DNA of 64,000 nt from Thalassolituus marinus (GTDB taxonomy: Bacteria > Pseudomonadota > Gammaproteobacteria > Pseudomonadales > Oceanobacteraceae): assembly GCF_020320395.1 (NCBI RefSeq), contig NZ_JAEDAH010000088.1, forward strand, positions 23,161-87,160. The letters are read 5' to 3'. Positions 48,125-56,839 of this stretch are shown here, one piece after another. Position 1 is the stretch's first letter. Each line of letters opens with the position of its first letter. A program made the translations under genes and the position numbers. Below the pieces are notes generated by a model. It was not told where the DNA came from. It did no database searches and saw only the letters and a program-made list of their open reading frames with translations.

Positions 48125-48155
48125 CACAGGCCCGGCATTAGCGGGCCTTATTTTT
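48125..48155 (+). terminator. hairpin between the phosphorylase and PRPP synthase genes
   Basis: AGGCCCG-GCATTAG-CGGGCCT stem followed by TATTTTTATT. Likely a partial terminator that sets relative expression within the cluster. Confidence 0.6.
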
Positions 48156-48172
48156 ATTGGAAGGTACATACA

Positions 48173-49117
48173 ATGGCTGATACAGCAATACTGGTATTAG
48201 ATGGCCACCAGAGCCTGGCGCAAACGCTGGCACAACAACTGACGGCGTCGGGTCGTGAAACTGAAGTATTGTCGCTGGAAACACGACATTTTCCCGACGG
48301 TGAACTGTATTTTAATTTACCGGAAAATATTGCCGGTAAAGACATCATTGTTTTATGCCACTTACACCAACCCAGCGATAAAGCTCTGGCGTTGTGGTTC
48401 ATGGCCGGGCATCTGCGCGATTTTGGTGTGCGCTCAGTCGGTCTGGTGGCACCGTATCTGGCGTATATGCGTCAGGATATCCGTTTTAATCCGGGTGAAT
48501 GTTTAACCTCGAAATATTTCGCCGAGCTGATTAATCAGCGTTTTGATTACCTGATTACCGTTGATCCGCACCTGCATCGTTATCACAACCTGAATGAGAT
48601 CTACAGCATTCCGGCAGAGGCACTGCATGCCACGGATATTATTGGCGATTACCTGAAAACTCAGGTGAAAAATCCGCTGGTGGTCGGGCCGGATGAAGAA
48701 AGCGAACAGTGGGCCAGTGAAGTGGCCGCTGTTGCTGGTTGTGATTTTCTGGTGCTGCGCAAAACCCGCAGTGGCGACCGTGACGTGGCCATTCATATTC
48801 CGGACGTACAGCGTTACGCCGATCATCAGCCGGTGCTGGTGGACGATATTATTTCCACTGGCCGCACTATGCTGCGAACCGCTGAAGAGCTGGTGGCGCA
48901 GGGGCTGAACCAGCCGCTGTGCATTGGTGTACACGCCGTGTTTGCTGAAGGTGGTGAAGGGGTTCCATCCGCCGACGAAGAAATGCGCGCCGGGCCGATT
49001 GCTGGCATCGTCACCAGCAACTGCATTCCGCATGTCACCAATGGTATTGATGTCAGTCAGTTACTCACCCCGGCAGTCCTTAGTATGCTGGCCAACTTAC
49101 CGGTAGCTAAGGCCTGA
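48173..49117 (+). CDS. ribose-phosphate diphosphokinase (PRPP synthase) homologue
   Basis: 314-residue type I PRT-fold protein. An N-terminal ATP/ribose-binding half has RHFPDGELYFNLPENIAGKD and APYLAYMRQDIRF; HLHRYHNL follows the catalytic region; the flexible loop KTRSGDRDV keeps Lys/Arg; the PRPP site is PVLVDDIISTGRTMLRTAEE. Canonical PrsA makes PRPP from ribose-5-phosphate and ATP. This is a divergent copy within a nucleotide-phosphorylase/phosphoketolase cluster, probably separate from a housekeeping prs elsewhere. It ends 14 bases before the next gene. Confidence 0.87.
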   Translation: MADTAILVLDGHQSLAQTLAQQLTASGRETEVLSLETRHFPDGELYFNLPENIAGKDIIVLCHLHQPSDKALALWFMAGHLRDFGVRSVGLVAPYLAYMRQDIRFNPGECLTSKYFAELINQRFDYLITVDPHLHRYHNLNEIYSIPAEALHATDIIGDYLKTQVKNPLVVGPDEESEQWASEVAAVAGCDFLVLRKTRSGDRDVAIHIPDVQRYADHQPVLVDDIISTGRTMLRTAEELVAQGLNQPLCIGVHAVFAEGGEGVPSADEEMRAGPIAGIVTSNCIPHVTNGIDVSQLLTPAVLSMLANLPVAKA

Positions 49118-49131
49118 CAGCGGAGAAACCT

Positions 49132-51564
49132 ATGAGCCTCAATCTGTACCAGAAGCTGAGTCAGCAATATGAACAACAGGAAGTTGAAGCTGAAGCTCGC
49201 CAGCACCGCGAATATGACCCGCTGTTTGCCGAATGGGCACAGGGCTGTGGTGAAGTAAAACACACCGCTGCGACTCAGTTGCAGGTGTTTGAACTGGCGA
49301 CCGCACTGCTCGAAGGTGGTCTGATCACCGACCGCGCTGATTGCTATCGCAAACTGATGGCGCTTGATCAGCTGACCAATCAGGCGATGTGGCTGGTGGT
49401 CCATATGACCTATGCCAAACACGTATTCCTCGATGGCCGCGACCTGCAGGCGGACGATTTCAAACGTGATCCGCAGGGCCATACCGGTGGCTCGCTCAAC
49501 ATGGTTCCGGCTTATGCTGCATTGCTGGCCGTGAACAGTCTGACCGGCCAGCACCGTGACTGGATGATGGGCCAGGGCCACTGTGTCGCTGCCATTGATG
49601 CCATCCAGCTACTGACCGGAACGGCACTGCCGGAACGCAAAAAGCAGTATCCGCTGACCGATGCCGGGCTGAGCAAGTTCGTACAGGATTTTTACAACTA
49701 CCGTGTGCGTCCGGATGGCAAACCGCTGTCGCCGCTGGGCAGTCACGTCAATGTGAACACCGCCGGTGCCCGCATTGAAGGCGGCTATCTGGGCTTTGCC
49801 GGTCTGCAGTACGTGCACCAGCCGCTGCCGGGCGAACGTCTGGTGGCTTTCCTCAGTGACGGTGCCTTTGAAGAACAACGTGGCAGCGACTGGGCTGCGC
49901 GCTGGTGGCGGGCAGAAGACAGCGGTCTGGTCAGTCCGATCATGATTGCCAATGGTCGTCGTATCGACCAGCGAACCACCGTTGCCCAGCAGGGTGGCAG
50001 TGAATGGTTTATGGAGCATCTGAGTAATCAGGGCTTTGCCCCGTTTGTCATTGATGGCCGCGACCCGGCAGCCTTTGTCTGCGCCATGTACTTTATGGAA
50101 CAGCACCTCAGCCATGCGGCAGAAACCGTCTCCAGCGGTGCCGCCAGTTATCCGGTACCACTGCCGTACTGCATTGCTGAAACGGTAAAAGGCTATGGTT
50201 TTCCGGGTGCCGGCACCAACGCTGCCCACGGTCTGCCACTGGGCGCTAATCCTCGTTTGCACAACGAAGCGCTGGGGTATTTTCACCGCGGTGCCAAAGC
50301 CCTATGGCAAAGCGAAGAGCAATGGCGCGCAGCGGTAGCTCTACTGAATCAGCCGAAAGCACCGCTGGCACCTGTGGCCGTAACCATTAACCGCCACGAC
50401 CCGCACTGGCTGAAAGACAGTATTGCACCGATGGCGGCGATTGATGGTTACTTCACCGATCTGGTGGAAGTGAACCCGCACCTGCGCGTGCGCGTCGGCA
50501 ACCCGGATGAATTGCGTTCCAACCGCATGAACCAGACGCTGGACCTGCTTAAGCATAGGGTCACCGAGCCGGAAGAAGGCGTTGCCGAAGCCGTGGATGG
50601 CGCAGTCATTACCGCACTCAACGAAGAAGCCGTGGTCAGTGCCTGTCTGGCTAACCAGTCGGGTCTGAATATGGTGGTGTCGTACGAAGCCTTTGCTACC
50701 AAGATGCTGGGAGCATTGCGCCAGAGCATTATTTTTGCCCGTCACCAGAAAGAAAGTGATGATCCGGCGCCATGGCTGGGTATTCCGGTTATTTCTACCT
50801 CCCATGTGTGGGAAAACGGTAAGAACGAACAAAGCCATCAGGACCCAAGCCTGGCGGAATCCCTGCTAGGCGAAATGGCTGATATGGCAAGGGTGGTGTT
50901 CCCGGCCGACGGCAACTCAGCCATGGCCTGTGTCAAAGCCTGCTACGGCGATCTGGGTACCATCTGGAATATGGTGGTGCCTAAATCCGTGATGCCTGCC
51001 GTATTCGACGGTAAACAGGCAGCCATGCTGGTACAGGACGGCGCGATCTGCGTACGCGGCAACTGTGCTGCCGAACTGCAGCTGGTGGCCTGTGGTGCCT
51101 TCCAGTTACAGCAGGCTCTGAAAGCCTCCGATCGCCTGAAAGAGAAGGGCGTGGCGCACTCGCTGATCTATCTGCTGGAGCCAGGACGCTTTCGCACACC
51201 GCGTGATGAATACGAGGCCGCCGTACAGGCCGACCCATCGGTGCTCGACGCGCTGTTCCCGGCACGGGTGCAGCAACGGGTATTCCTCACCCATACCCGT
51301 CCGGAAGTGCTGCTGGGCCATGCGCGTATGCTCGATCTGGGGCCGAAACGCACGGTGGCGCTGGGATACGTGAATCAGGGCGGCACGCTGGATACTGAAG
51401 CGCTGTTGTTTGCCAACCGCTGTACCTGGGCTGATGCGCTGGCGGCACTGGCGCGACTGAGTGAGCGCGAACCGCAGGAATGGTTAAGCGCAGAGGAATG
51501 GGCCGCCATCAGCGGCGATGGCGATCCGTATCAGGTGATTCGTCACCCCTATCCAAAGTTGTAG
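49132..51564 (+). CDS. divergent phosphoketolase-family (TPP-dependent) enzyme
   Basis: 810 residues, the size of xylulose-5-P/fructose-6-P phosphoketolase. The TPP region includes DPQGHTGGSLNMVPAYAALL, QGHCVAAIDAI, and a pyrophosphate/Mg loop FLSDGAFEEQRGSDW where typical enzymes have GDGEAETGP. Further parts: ETVKGYGFPGAGTNAAHGLP, PVISTSHVWENGKNEQSHQD, and the C-terminal domain with HTRPEVLLGHARMLDLGPKR. Family members split Xu5P with phosphate to acetyl phosphate and G3P, but the altered loop means the reaction may differ. Last gene of the AMP phosphorylase-PRS cluster. Confidence 0.85.
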   Translation: MSLNLYQKLSQQYEQQEVEAEARQHREYDPLFAEWAQGCGEVKHTAATQLQVFELATALLEGGLITDRADCYRKLMALDQLTNQAMWLVVHMTYAKHVFLDGRDLQADDFKRDPQGHTGGSLNMVPAYAALLAVNSLTGQHRDWMMGQGHCVAAIDAIQLLTGTALPERKKQYPLTDAGLSKFVQDFYNYRVRPDGKPLSPLGSHVNVNTAGARIEGGYLGFAGLQYVHQPLPGERLVAFLSDGAFEEQRGSDWAARWWRAEDSGLVSPIMIANGRRIDQRTTVAQQGGSEWFMEHLSNQGFAPFVIDGRDPAAFVCAMYFMEQHLSHAAETVSSGAASYPVPLPYCIAETVKGYGFPGAGTNAAHGLPLGANPRLHNEALGYFHRGAKALWQSEEQWRAAVALLNQPKAPLAPVAVTINRHDPHWLKDSIAPMAAIDGYFTDLVEVNPHLRVRVGNPDELRSNRMNQTLDLLKHRVTEPEEGVAEAVDGAVITALNEEAVVSACLANQSGLNMVVSYEAFATKMLGALRQSIIFARHQKESDDPAPWLGIPVISTSHVWENGKNEQSHQDPSLAESLLGEMADMARVVFPADGNSAMACVKACYGDLGTIWNMVVPKSVMPAVFDGKQAAMLVQDGAICVRGNCAAELQLVACGAFQLQQALKASDRLKEKGVAHSLIYLLEPGRFRTPRDEYEAAVQADPSVLDALFPARVQQRVFLTHTRPEVLLGHARMLDLGPKRTVALGYVNQGGTLDTEALLFANRCTWADALAALARLSEREPQEWLSAEEWAAISGDGDPYQVIRHPYPKL

Positions 51565-51663
51565 ATAACTGTCGCTTCCTGCAGTGTTTAACCCTTTACG
51601 ACTGCCGTATAGTAAAAGGGTTGCTGGCTGAGCACCGGCCAGACTGAGCAGGGAGTGCACAGT

Positions 51664-52569
51664 ATGTTCTGTCTGACACCTATCTTTTCGGCGCGGCGGC
51701 GGATACGTCTACGGCTGCGCCTGTTATCTGCGCTGTTGTTACCGACAGCGCTGTTATGCAGTGCTTTCAGCGCCAGTGCTGCTGACGTAGTGATGTGGAA
51801 TCGCAATTTTGATACCGCTCCGGTGGATGCCATTCTGGCGCTGGCATTGCGTAAAACCCGTGACCTGTATCCCGCTACCGGGGTTGCCCGTACAGAGCCG
51901 ATGGAATTTGACCAGGCCATTCAGGCACTGCGCGATAACGACGGTCGCATGGATATTATCAGTGCTGCGGCATCTGCCACTCTGGAACGCGATTTCCTGA
52001 CTGTACGCTTTCCGGTATTAGGAGGTTTGCTGGGCAAACGGGTATGCCTGATACGCCGTGGCGATGAAGCACGCTTTCGCGACGTACAGACGGCGTTCGA
52101 TTTCCGTGAGAAAAATCTGCGTATCTGTCAGGGCGAACACTGGCCGGATACTTCAGTGTTGATACGCAATGGTCTTCCGGTGGCCACTTCCGAGGAATAT
52201 CGTCAGCTGTTCTCTATGTTGCAGAACAAAGAGTGCGACTGCTTTCTGCGTGGTGCGCAGGAAATTCTGCCTGAGTATGAAGCACATCAGCAGCAGGTGA
52301 TGATTGAGCCACAATTACTGTTTACCTATACCCAACCGGGTTACTTCTATGTGAATAAAAATAATCCACAACTGGCGGGGCGGGTAGAGCTGGGTCTGCT
52401 GCGTGCTATGGATGATGGCTCATATCAGAAGCTGTTTACCAGCCTGACACAAAGCTGGCTGGATGAACTGCAACTCAGCGGGCGCACGGTGATTCCACTG
52501 AATAATCCGGGCCTGTCGCCGGCCAGCCGCAGTCTGCAATCCCTGTCACCACTCTGGTATCAGCCATGA
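51664..52569 (+). CDS. periplasmic solute-binding-like protein, first of a pair
   Basis: 301 residues. A signal peptide (arginine-rich n-region, LLSALLLPTALLCSAFSASA) is followed by a type 2 periplasmic-binding-like (SBP_bac_3) fold: LALALRKTRDLYPATGV, FPVLGGLLGKRVCLIRRGDE, DCFLRGAQEI. No permease or ATPase genes are nearby, so it may be a sensor or orphan binder rather than a transporter part. ATG 51664 has GGGAG 9 bases upstream. Its stop overlaps the next gene (ATGA), implying coupling. Confidence 0.7.
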   Translation: MFCLTPIFSARRRIRLRLRLLSALLLPTALLCSAFSASAADVVMWNRNFDTAPVDAILALALRKTRDLYPATGVARTEPMEFDQAIQALRDNDGRMDIISAAASATLERDFLTVRFPVLGGLLGKRVCLIRRGDEARFRDVQTAFDFREKNLRICQGEHWPDTSVLIRNGLPVATSEEYRQLFSMLQNKECDCFLRGAQEILPEYEAHQQQVMIEPQLLFTYTQPGYFYVNKNNPQLAGRVELGLLRAMDDGSYQKLFTSLTQSWLDELQLSGRTVIPLNNPGLSPASRSLQSLSPLWYQP

Positions 52570-53444
52570 ATCGTTTTCTGTTACCTGTCTCTGTTCTTAT
52601 GCTGGTGGCGCTGGCCAGCAGCAGTGTTGCCGATAACCATCTTTCTTATTGGTATCGGAATTACAATAACGAGGCCAGTCGTGATCTGCTGACGCTGGTG
52701 CTGGAAAAAACCGAAGATTTCTATGGCCCCATAACTGTCAGTAAAAGCCCGCAGATTACTCAGGGGCGGGCGGTTGCCGAGCTGGGTGATGGGCATAAAT
52801 CGCTGGTATCACTGATTAACGTGGTGGTCGATGAAGAGCGCGAAAAATCGATGATTCCGGTAAAGATTCCCACCGATGGCGGCCTGATCGGTTTACGGGT
52901 ATGCATTATCCGTAAGGACGAACGTGAGCGCTTTCAGGATATCCGCAGCCATCTTGATATTCGCGAAAAAGGCATAACCTTTGGTCAGGGGCTGCATTGG
53001 CCGGATGCGCAGATTCTGCAGGAAAATGATTTTCCGGTGGTGACATCGGCGCGTTACGAAGGCCTGTTCGATATGTTGCGTGAAAAACGTTTTAACTGTT
53101 TTCTGCGTGGCGCCAATGAAGCAATAGAAGATCTGAAAAGTTATGGCAATGACGAGCTGATGATTGAGCCGGACTTATTGTTTGCCTATCCATCGGCGTC
53201 TTTCTTTTTTGTCAGTCAGGGCGACAGTGAGCTGGCAGCCCGGCTGGAGCTTGGGCTGCGCCGTGCGATTCTTGATGGCAGTTATGAAGCCTATTTTCGT
53301 CATCATTATCAGCCAGCCATTGACGAACTGAAGCTCGATCAACGGCGCATTATTCGTTTAAATAATCCGTTGCTGAGCGATCAGACACTGCTCAACGCTG
53401 CCGAAAAATTACGTCTTGGTGATGGCAAGCTGCCAATTTACTGA
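52566..53444 (+). CDS. periplasmic solute-binding-like protein, second of a pair
   Basis: 292 residues, a clear paralogue of the preceding gene. Shared pattern: signal peptide (residues 1-22), LTLVLEKTEDFYGPITV, PTDGGLIGLRVCIIRKDERE, LHWPDAQILQENDFPVVTSA, FNCFLRGANEAIEDL, LFAYPSASFFFVSQGDSELA. Both lack transport partners in the region. Overlap of 4 bases with the upstream gene suggests equal production and possible heteromeric function. Ligand unknown. Confidence 0.7.
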   Translation: MNRFLLPVSVLMLVALASSSVADNHLSYWYRNYNNEASRDLLTLVLEKTEDFYGPITVSKSPQITQGRAVAELGDGHKSLVSLINVVVDEEREKSMIPVKIPTDGGLIGLRVCIIRKDERERFQDIRSHLDIREKGITFGQGLHWPDAQILQENDFPVVTSARYEGLFDMLREKRFNCFLRGANEAIEDLKSYGNDELMIEPDLLFAYPSASFFFVSQGDSELAARLELGLRRAILDGSYEAYFRHHYQPAIDELKLDQRRIIRLNNPLLSDQTLLNAAEKLRLGDGKLPIY

Positions 53445-53460
53445 ACGTTGGTAACAGGCA

Positions 53461-53487
53461 AAAAAAAGCGCCGCATAAGCGGCGCAA
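53461..53487 (-). terminator. terminator of the AlmA-like gene
   Basis: GCGCCGC-TTAT-GCGGCGC stem followed by T8 on the minus strand, 30 bases after the monooxygenase stop; also usable for the converging binding-protein genes. Confidence 0.85.
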
Positions 53488-53516
53488 AGTTGAGCAGAGG
53501 GTGTAAAGCTTTTCGC

Positions 53517-55001
53517 TCAGACCGCTTCGCGAGCTTGAGCCTGCTGCACCTGCGGCTTGGAGTATTCCAGTGCAGAATCCTCAAGGTTCGCCATTTTCAG
53601 CAGCGTCATATCCATAAAATAGTTCTGGTACAGTTTCCATGGGCGCAGATCACCTTGCTTCGGCAGAGTGTCTTTTACCCGGGCAATGTAGCCTGACTGC
53701 ATATCAATAAACGGAATACGTTTAATAGAAGAATCGTTGCAACGAGGCGTTACCTGACGCACGCCTTTCTGGTCCATATGCTTCAGCAGACGGCAGATCC
53801 AGGTGGAAATAAGATCGGCTTTCAGTGTCCAGGACGAGTTGGTGTAACCGAACACCATGGCCATGTTCGGCAGGTTTTCGAACATTACGCCACGGTAACT
53901 CATGCTCTCGTTCGGCACGAATGGCTTACCGTCGATGGATACATCAATGTTACCCATCATCTGCACCTTCAGACCGGTAGCGGTGATGATGATATCGGCT
54001 TCAAGAGTTTTACCGGATTTCAGCAGAATGCCATTTTCGGTGAAACGGTCGATATGGTCGGTAACCACCGAGGCTTTGTTTTCTTTAATCGCCTTGAACA
54101 TATCACCCTGTGGCACAGCACACAGGCGCTCATCCCAGGGGCTGTATTTCGGTGTGAAGTTTGCCATGTCGTAGTTGGCTGGCAGCTGAGTTTTTACGCC
54201 CCACTGCAGCAGACGACGGGCAGCATTCGGGAAATGCTTACAGAAGTTGTAGATTGCCAGCGTAATGGAAATATTACGGCCGCGAATAATACGGTAAGCC
54301 AGCTTCTCCGGCAGCACCTTACGCAGTACGGCCACCATGGCATCCTGCTGCGGAACACTGACAACATAGCTTGGTGAGCGCTGCAGCATAGTGATGTGAG
54401 CGGCTTTATCAGTCATGGCCGGAACCAGGGTAACCGCTGTCGCGCCACTGCCGATAACCACAACTTTTTTGCCGCTGTAGTCGTAGTTTTCTGGCCAGAA
54501 CTGTGGATGAATGACATCGCCTTTAAAGTCTTCACGGCCGGCAAATTCCGGTGTAAAGGCTTCGTCGTAGCTGTAGTAGCCGGTACAACCAATCAGGTAG
54601 TTACAGGCGTATTCCTTACGCGTACCGTCGGCCAGTTCAGCTTCCAGTGTCCACAGAGCACGATCGCTGTTCCAGCGTGCGCCTTTGATCTTGTGGCCAA
54701 AGCGGATGTGCGGAATCACGTTGTGATCTTTCGCCGCTTCTTCAATGTAGTCTCGGATATCGCCGCCGTCGGCAATCCCTTTTTTGTTGGTCCACGGTTT
54801 GAACTCGTAGCCCAGGGTAAACATGTCGGAGTCGGAACGGATGCCAGGGTAGCGGAACAGATCCCAGGTACCGCCAATCGCTTCACGGCCTTCGAGAATC
54901 GCGAACGATTTGTTCGGACAATCCTGTTTGAGGTGGCACGCTGCACCAATGCCTGATAAGCCTGCGCCGATGATGAGAACGTCAAAATATTCAGTAGCCA
55001 T
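53517..55001 (-). CDS. almA: AlmA-like flavin monooxygenase (long-chain alkane oxidation)
   Basis: 494-residue FAD/NADPH monooxygenase of the Baeyer-Villiger/AlmA group. The FAD motif is DVLIIGAGLSGIGAACHLKQ; IGGTWDLFRYPGIRSDSDMF follows; the NADPH motif is VVVIGSGATAVTLVPAM; the FxGxxxHxxxWP-type segment reads EDFKGDVIHPQFWPENYDYS. As remembered, it matches Acinetobacter/Alcanivorax AlmA closely. AlmA oxidises very long n-alkanes. The start at 55001 (MATEYFD) has GGGA upstream. Activity on alkanes is inference; related enzymes oxidise ketones. Confidence 0.82.
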   Translation of the reverse strand: MATEYFDVLIIGAGLSGIGAACHLKQDCPNKSFAILEGREAIGGTWDLFRYPGIRSDSDMFTLGYEFKPWTNKKGIADGGDIRDYIEEAAKDHNVIPHIRFGHKIKGARWNSDRALWTLEAELADGTRKEYACNYLIGCTGYYSYDEAFTPEFAGREDFKGDVIHPQFWPENYDYSGKKVVVIGSGATAVTLVPAMTDKAAHITMLQRSPSYVVSVPQQDAMVAVLRKVLPEKLAYRIIRGRNISITLAIYNFCKHFPNAARRLLQWGVKTQLPANYDMANFTPKYSPWDERLCAVPQGDMFKAIKENKASVVTDHIDRFTENGILLKSGKTLEADIIITATGLKVQMMGNIDVSIDGKPFVPNESMSYRGVMFENLPNMAMVFGYTNSSWTLKADLISTWICRLLKHMDQKGVRQVTPRCNDSSIKRIPFIDMQSGYIARVKDTLPKQGDLRPWKLYQNYFMDMTLLKMANLEDSALEYSKPQVQQAQAREAV

Positions 55002-55313
55002 AATAATTCCCGCGAATTCGTTGTTATAGGTATTCGTCGTGGTTTTCACTGATAGCTACTTTGGCCTAAGCGCGCAGCTTAAAACAGGTGCTGGTCTGAC
55101 AGTTTTTTGCCTGCTGTCCGATTTGATGCAGAGGATTCTGTGGTTTTTTACGCTGGGTAAACCGCAGCCATAAGCGGGCTTTAAGGCTGCTAGTGAAAAC
55201 GTATAAAACCGCCGTAAATCAGGGGTTTAAGACCGGATACGGTGGACAGAAAGTAATAAAGGCTTGTGGCGTATATGCCATTATAGGTTGAATAAGTGAC
55301 AATGACTGGGGGG
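55002..55313. other. 312-bp region upstream of the AlmA-like gene
   Basis: No frame of interest. It contains a GCAGCC / GGCTGC stem-loop around 55162-55190 and AT-rich stretches that may hold the almA promoter, but no convincing -35/-10 pair was found. Confidence 0.4.
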
Positions 55314-55616
55314 TTACATCCAGCCAAAGCGTTTCAGATCGATACGCCAGGTGGCAGAAACTTCCACGTTTTCGGCCAGCAGGCGTTCCTTCTGGCGGGC
55401 GTTATGAGGGGCCGGCTGGCTGATTTTACCCTGGGCATTCACTACCCGGTGCCAGGGCAGTGTGGTATCTGCCGGCAGCCGATTCAGCATCTGTCCGACC
55501 CAGCGCGCACGACGCGGGTAACCAGCCTGTGCAGCCAGCTGGCCATAGGTAATGACTCGTCCTGCTGGTACTGCGGCAAGAACGGTATACAACTGTTGTA
55601 ACGGGTCGTTATTCAT
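55314..55616 (-). CDS. atl: alkyltransferase-like protein (Atl/YbaZ)
   Basis: 100 residues of the MGMT DNA-binding domain (TVLAAVPAGRVITYGQLAAQ, ARWVGQMLNRLPADTTLPW). The normal active-site PCHR is PWHR here, so the methyl-accepting Cys is replaced by Trp, the hallmark of alkyltransferase-like proteins. They bind O6-alkylguanine and hand the lesion to nucleotide excision repair. Not a broken gene: the rest of the fold is intact. Confidence 0.88.
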   Translation of the reverse strand: MNNDPLQQLYTVLAAVPAGRVITYGQLAAQAGYPRRARWVGQMLNRLPADTTLPWHRVVNAQGKISQPAPHNARQKERLLAENVEVSATWRIDLKRFGWM

Positions 55617-55617
55617 A

Positions 55618-55648
55618 CAATAAAAAAGCGGCCAGTGGCCGCTTTATC
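55618..55648 (-). terminator. terminator of the FabG-like gene
   Basis: AAAGCGGCCA-CTGGCCGCTTTTTT hairpin on the minus strand, 15 bases after the reductase stop. Confidence 0.85.
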
Positions 55649-55662
55649 CGAGCAGCTTGCGG

Positions 55663-56421
55663 TTACAGACGCAGACCGCCATCGACTTCCACCACACGAC
55701 CAGACATGTAGTCGTTTTCCATCAGGAAGGCGACGGTCTGTGCGATTTCATCTGGTGCACCCATGCGCTTAGCCGGGATACCTGCGGTCATTTTGTCCAG
55801 AGCTTCCGGCTTCATGCTAGCGGTCATTTCTGTGGCGATAAAGCCCGGAGCGATGGCGTTGGCACGAATACCGTAGCGCGCCAGCTCTTTGGCCCATACC
55901 ACGGCCATACTGGCAACACCGGCTTTCGCCGCTGAGTAGTTGCTCTGGCCCATGTTACCGGCACGGGAAATACTGGAGATGTTGATAATACAGCCGCCTT
56001 CACCGCCTTTGATCATCTGAATGGCCGCTTCACGTCCACACAGGAATACGCCGGTCAGGTTAACGTCGATTACCGCCTGCCATTGGGCCAGCGACATCTT
56101 GCTGATTTCACCGTCCTTAACTTTTACCATCAGACCGTCGCGCAGGATACCGGCGTTATTCACCAGACCGTGCAGACCGCCCATATCCGCCGCGATAGCA
56201 GCGAAGGTTGTTTCCACGTCGTCTTCTTTGGCGACGTTGCACAGGTAAGTGGAGGCACTGCTGCCCGCTGCTTCTACCTGACGTTTGGTCTCATCCATGT
56301 GGCCCTGATCGAGGTCGATCACAGCAATCCTTGCCCCTTTGCCTGCCAGATAGACCGCCATTGCACGGCCCAGGCCCTGACCACCACCGGTCACAGCGAT
56401 TACTTTATCCTGAAGATCCAT
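55663..56421 (-). CDS. FabG-like short-chain dehydrogenase/reductase
   Basis: 252-residue SDR. The cofactor site is [20 protein letters not shown], then [10 protein letters not shown] and [11 protein letters not shown]; the catalytic Ser-Tyr-Lys is in [20 protein letters not shown]. It ends [20 protein letters not shown]. Probably a 3-oxoacyl reductase or hydroxyacyl-CoA dehydrogenase. ATG 56421 has AGGAG 6 bases upstream, so the longer frame is rejected. It is divergent from the racemase/beta-oxidation genes, and a perfect palindrome lies 34 bases upstream. Confidence 0.9.
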   Translation of the reverse strand: MDLQDKVIAVTGGGQGLGRAMAVYLAGKGARIAVIDLDQGHMDETKRQVEAAGSSASTYLCNVAKEDDVETTFAAIAADMGGLHGLVNNAGILRDGLMVKVKDGEISKMSLAQWQAVIDVNLTGVFLCGREAAIQMIKGGEGGCIINISSISRAGNMGQSNYSAAKAGVASMAVVWAKELARYGIRANAIAPGFIATEMTASMKPEALDKMTAGIPAKRMGAPDEIAQTVAFLMENDYMSGRVVEVDGGLRL

Positions 56422-56839
56422 CGTGAACTCCTGAGAAATCAAATCGGGGAATGACTGAACAGGCTGTTCAGCCGTTAAGAAAACCACCAGAAGTATAAAC
56501 CCGCACTGACCTGAATTGTCCTGAAAATGGCCGGACAGGGCCTGATCAGCTAATAAATCCATCCTAAGTATTAGCACCAGGGCATGAATACCCGGGTTTC
56601 ATCGCAAGGCTGCAACACAGCGGTAACAGGCGGCAGCCTCAATGGAAAAAGTTTCGACCGGAAACACGGCTGCCAGATTGGAGAGAAATCGGCCCGATTG
56701 CTGAAGAATGCTCAATGTGATCAAGTGTTTAGCTATCGAGTGAGCATTTCTGCAAGTTTTAATGCGCAATTCTCGCCTTGATTCGTTTCCGGGCGGTCGG
56801 TAGCTTGATTTAAAGCCAATAACAATAACGAGCTTCACT
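56422..56839. other. 418-bp divergent regulatory region
   Basis: Lies between the FabG-like gene and the CaiB/AMACR gene. Apart from the 17-bp palindrome it holds no gene; it must carry the promoters of both sides. The frames in it are short and lack family resemblance. Confidence 0.5.
56455..56471. promoter_or_regulatory. perfect 17-bp palindrome, likely repressor operator
   Basis: CTGAACAG-G-CTGTTCAG, an 8+1+8 perfect inverted repeat 34 bases before the FabG-like start. This is the size of a dimer operator, for example of a TetR-family regulator of lipid genes. The binding protein is unknown. Confidence 0.6.
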
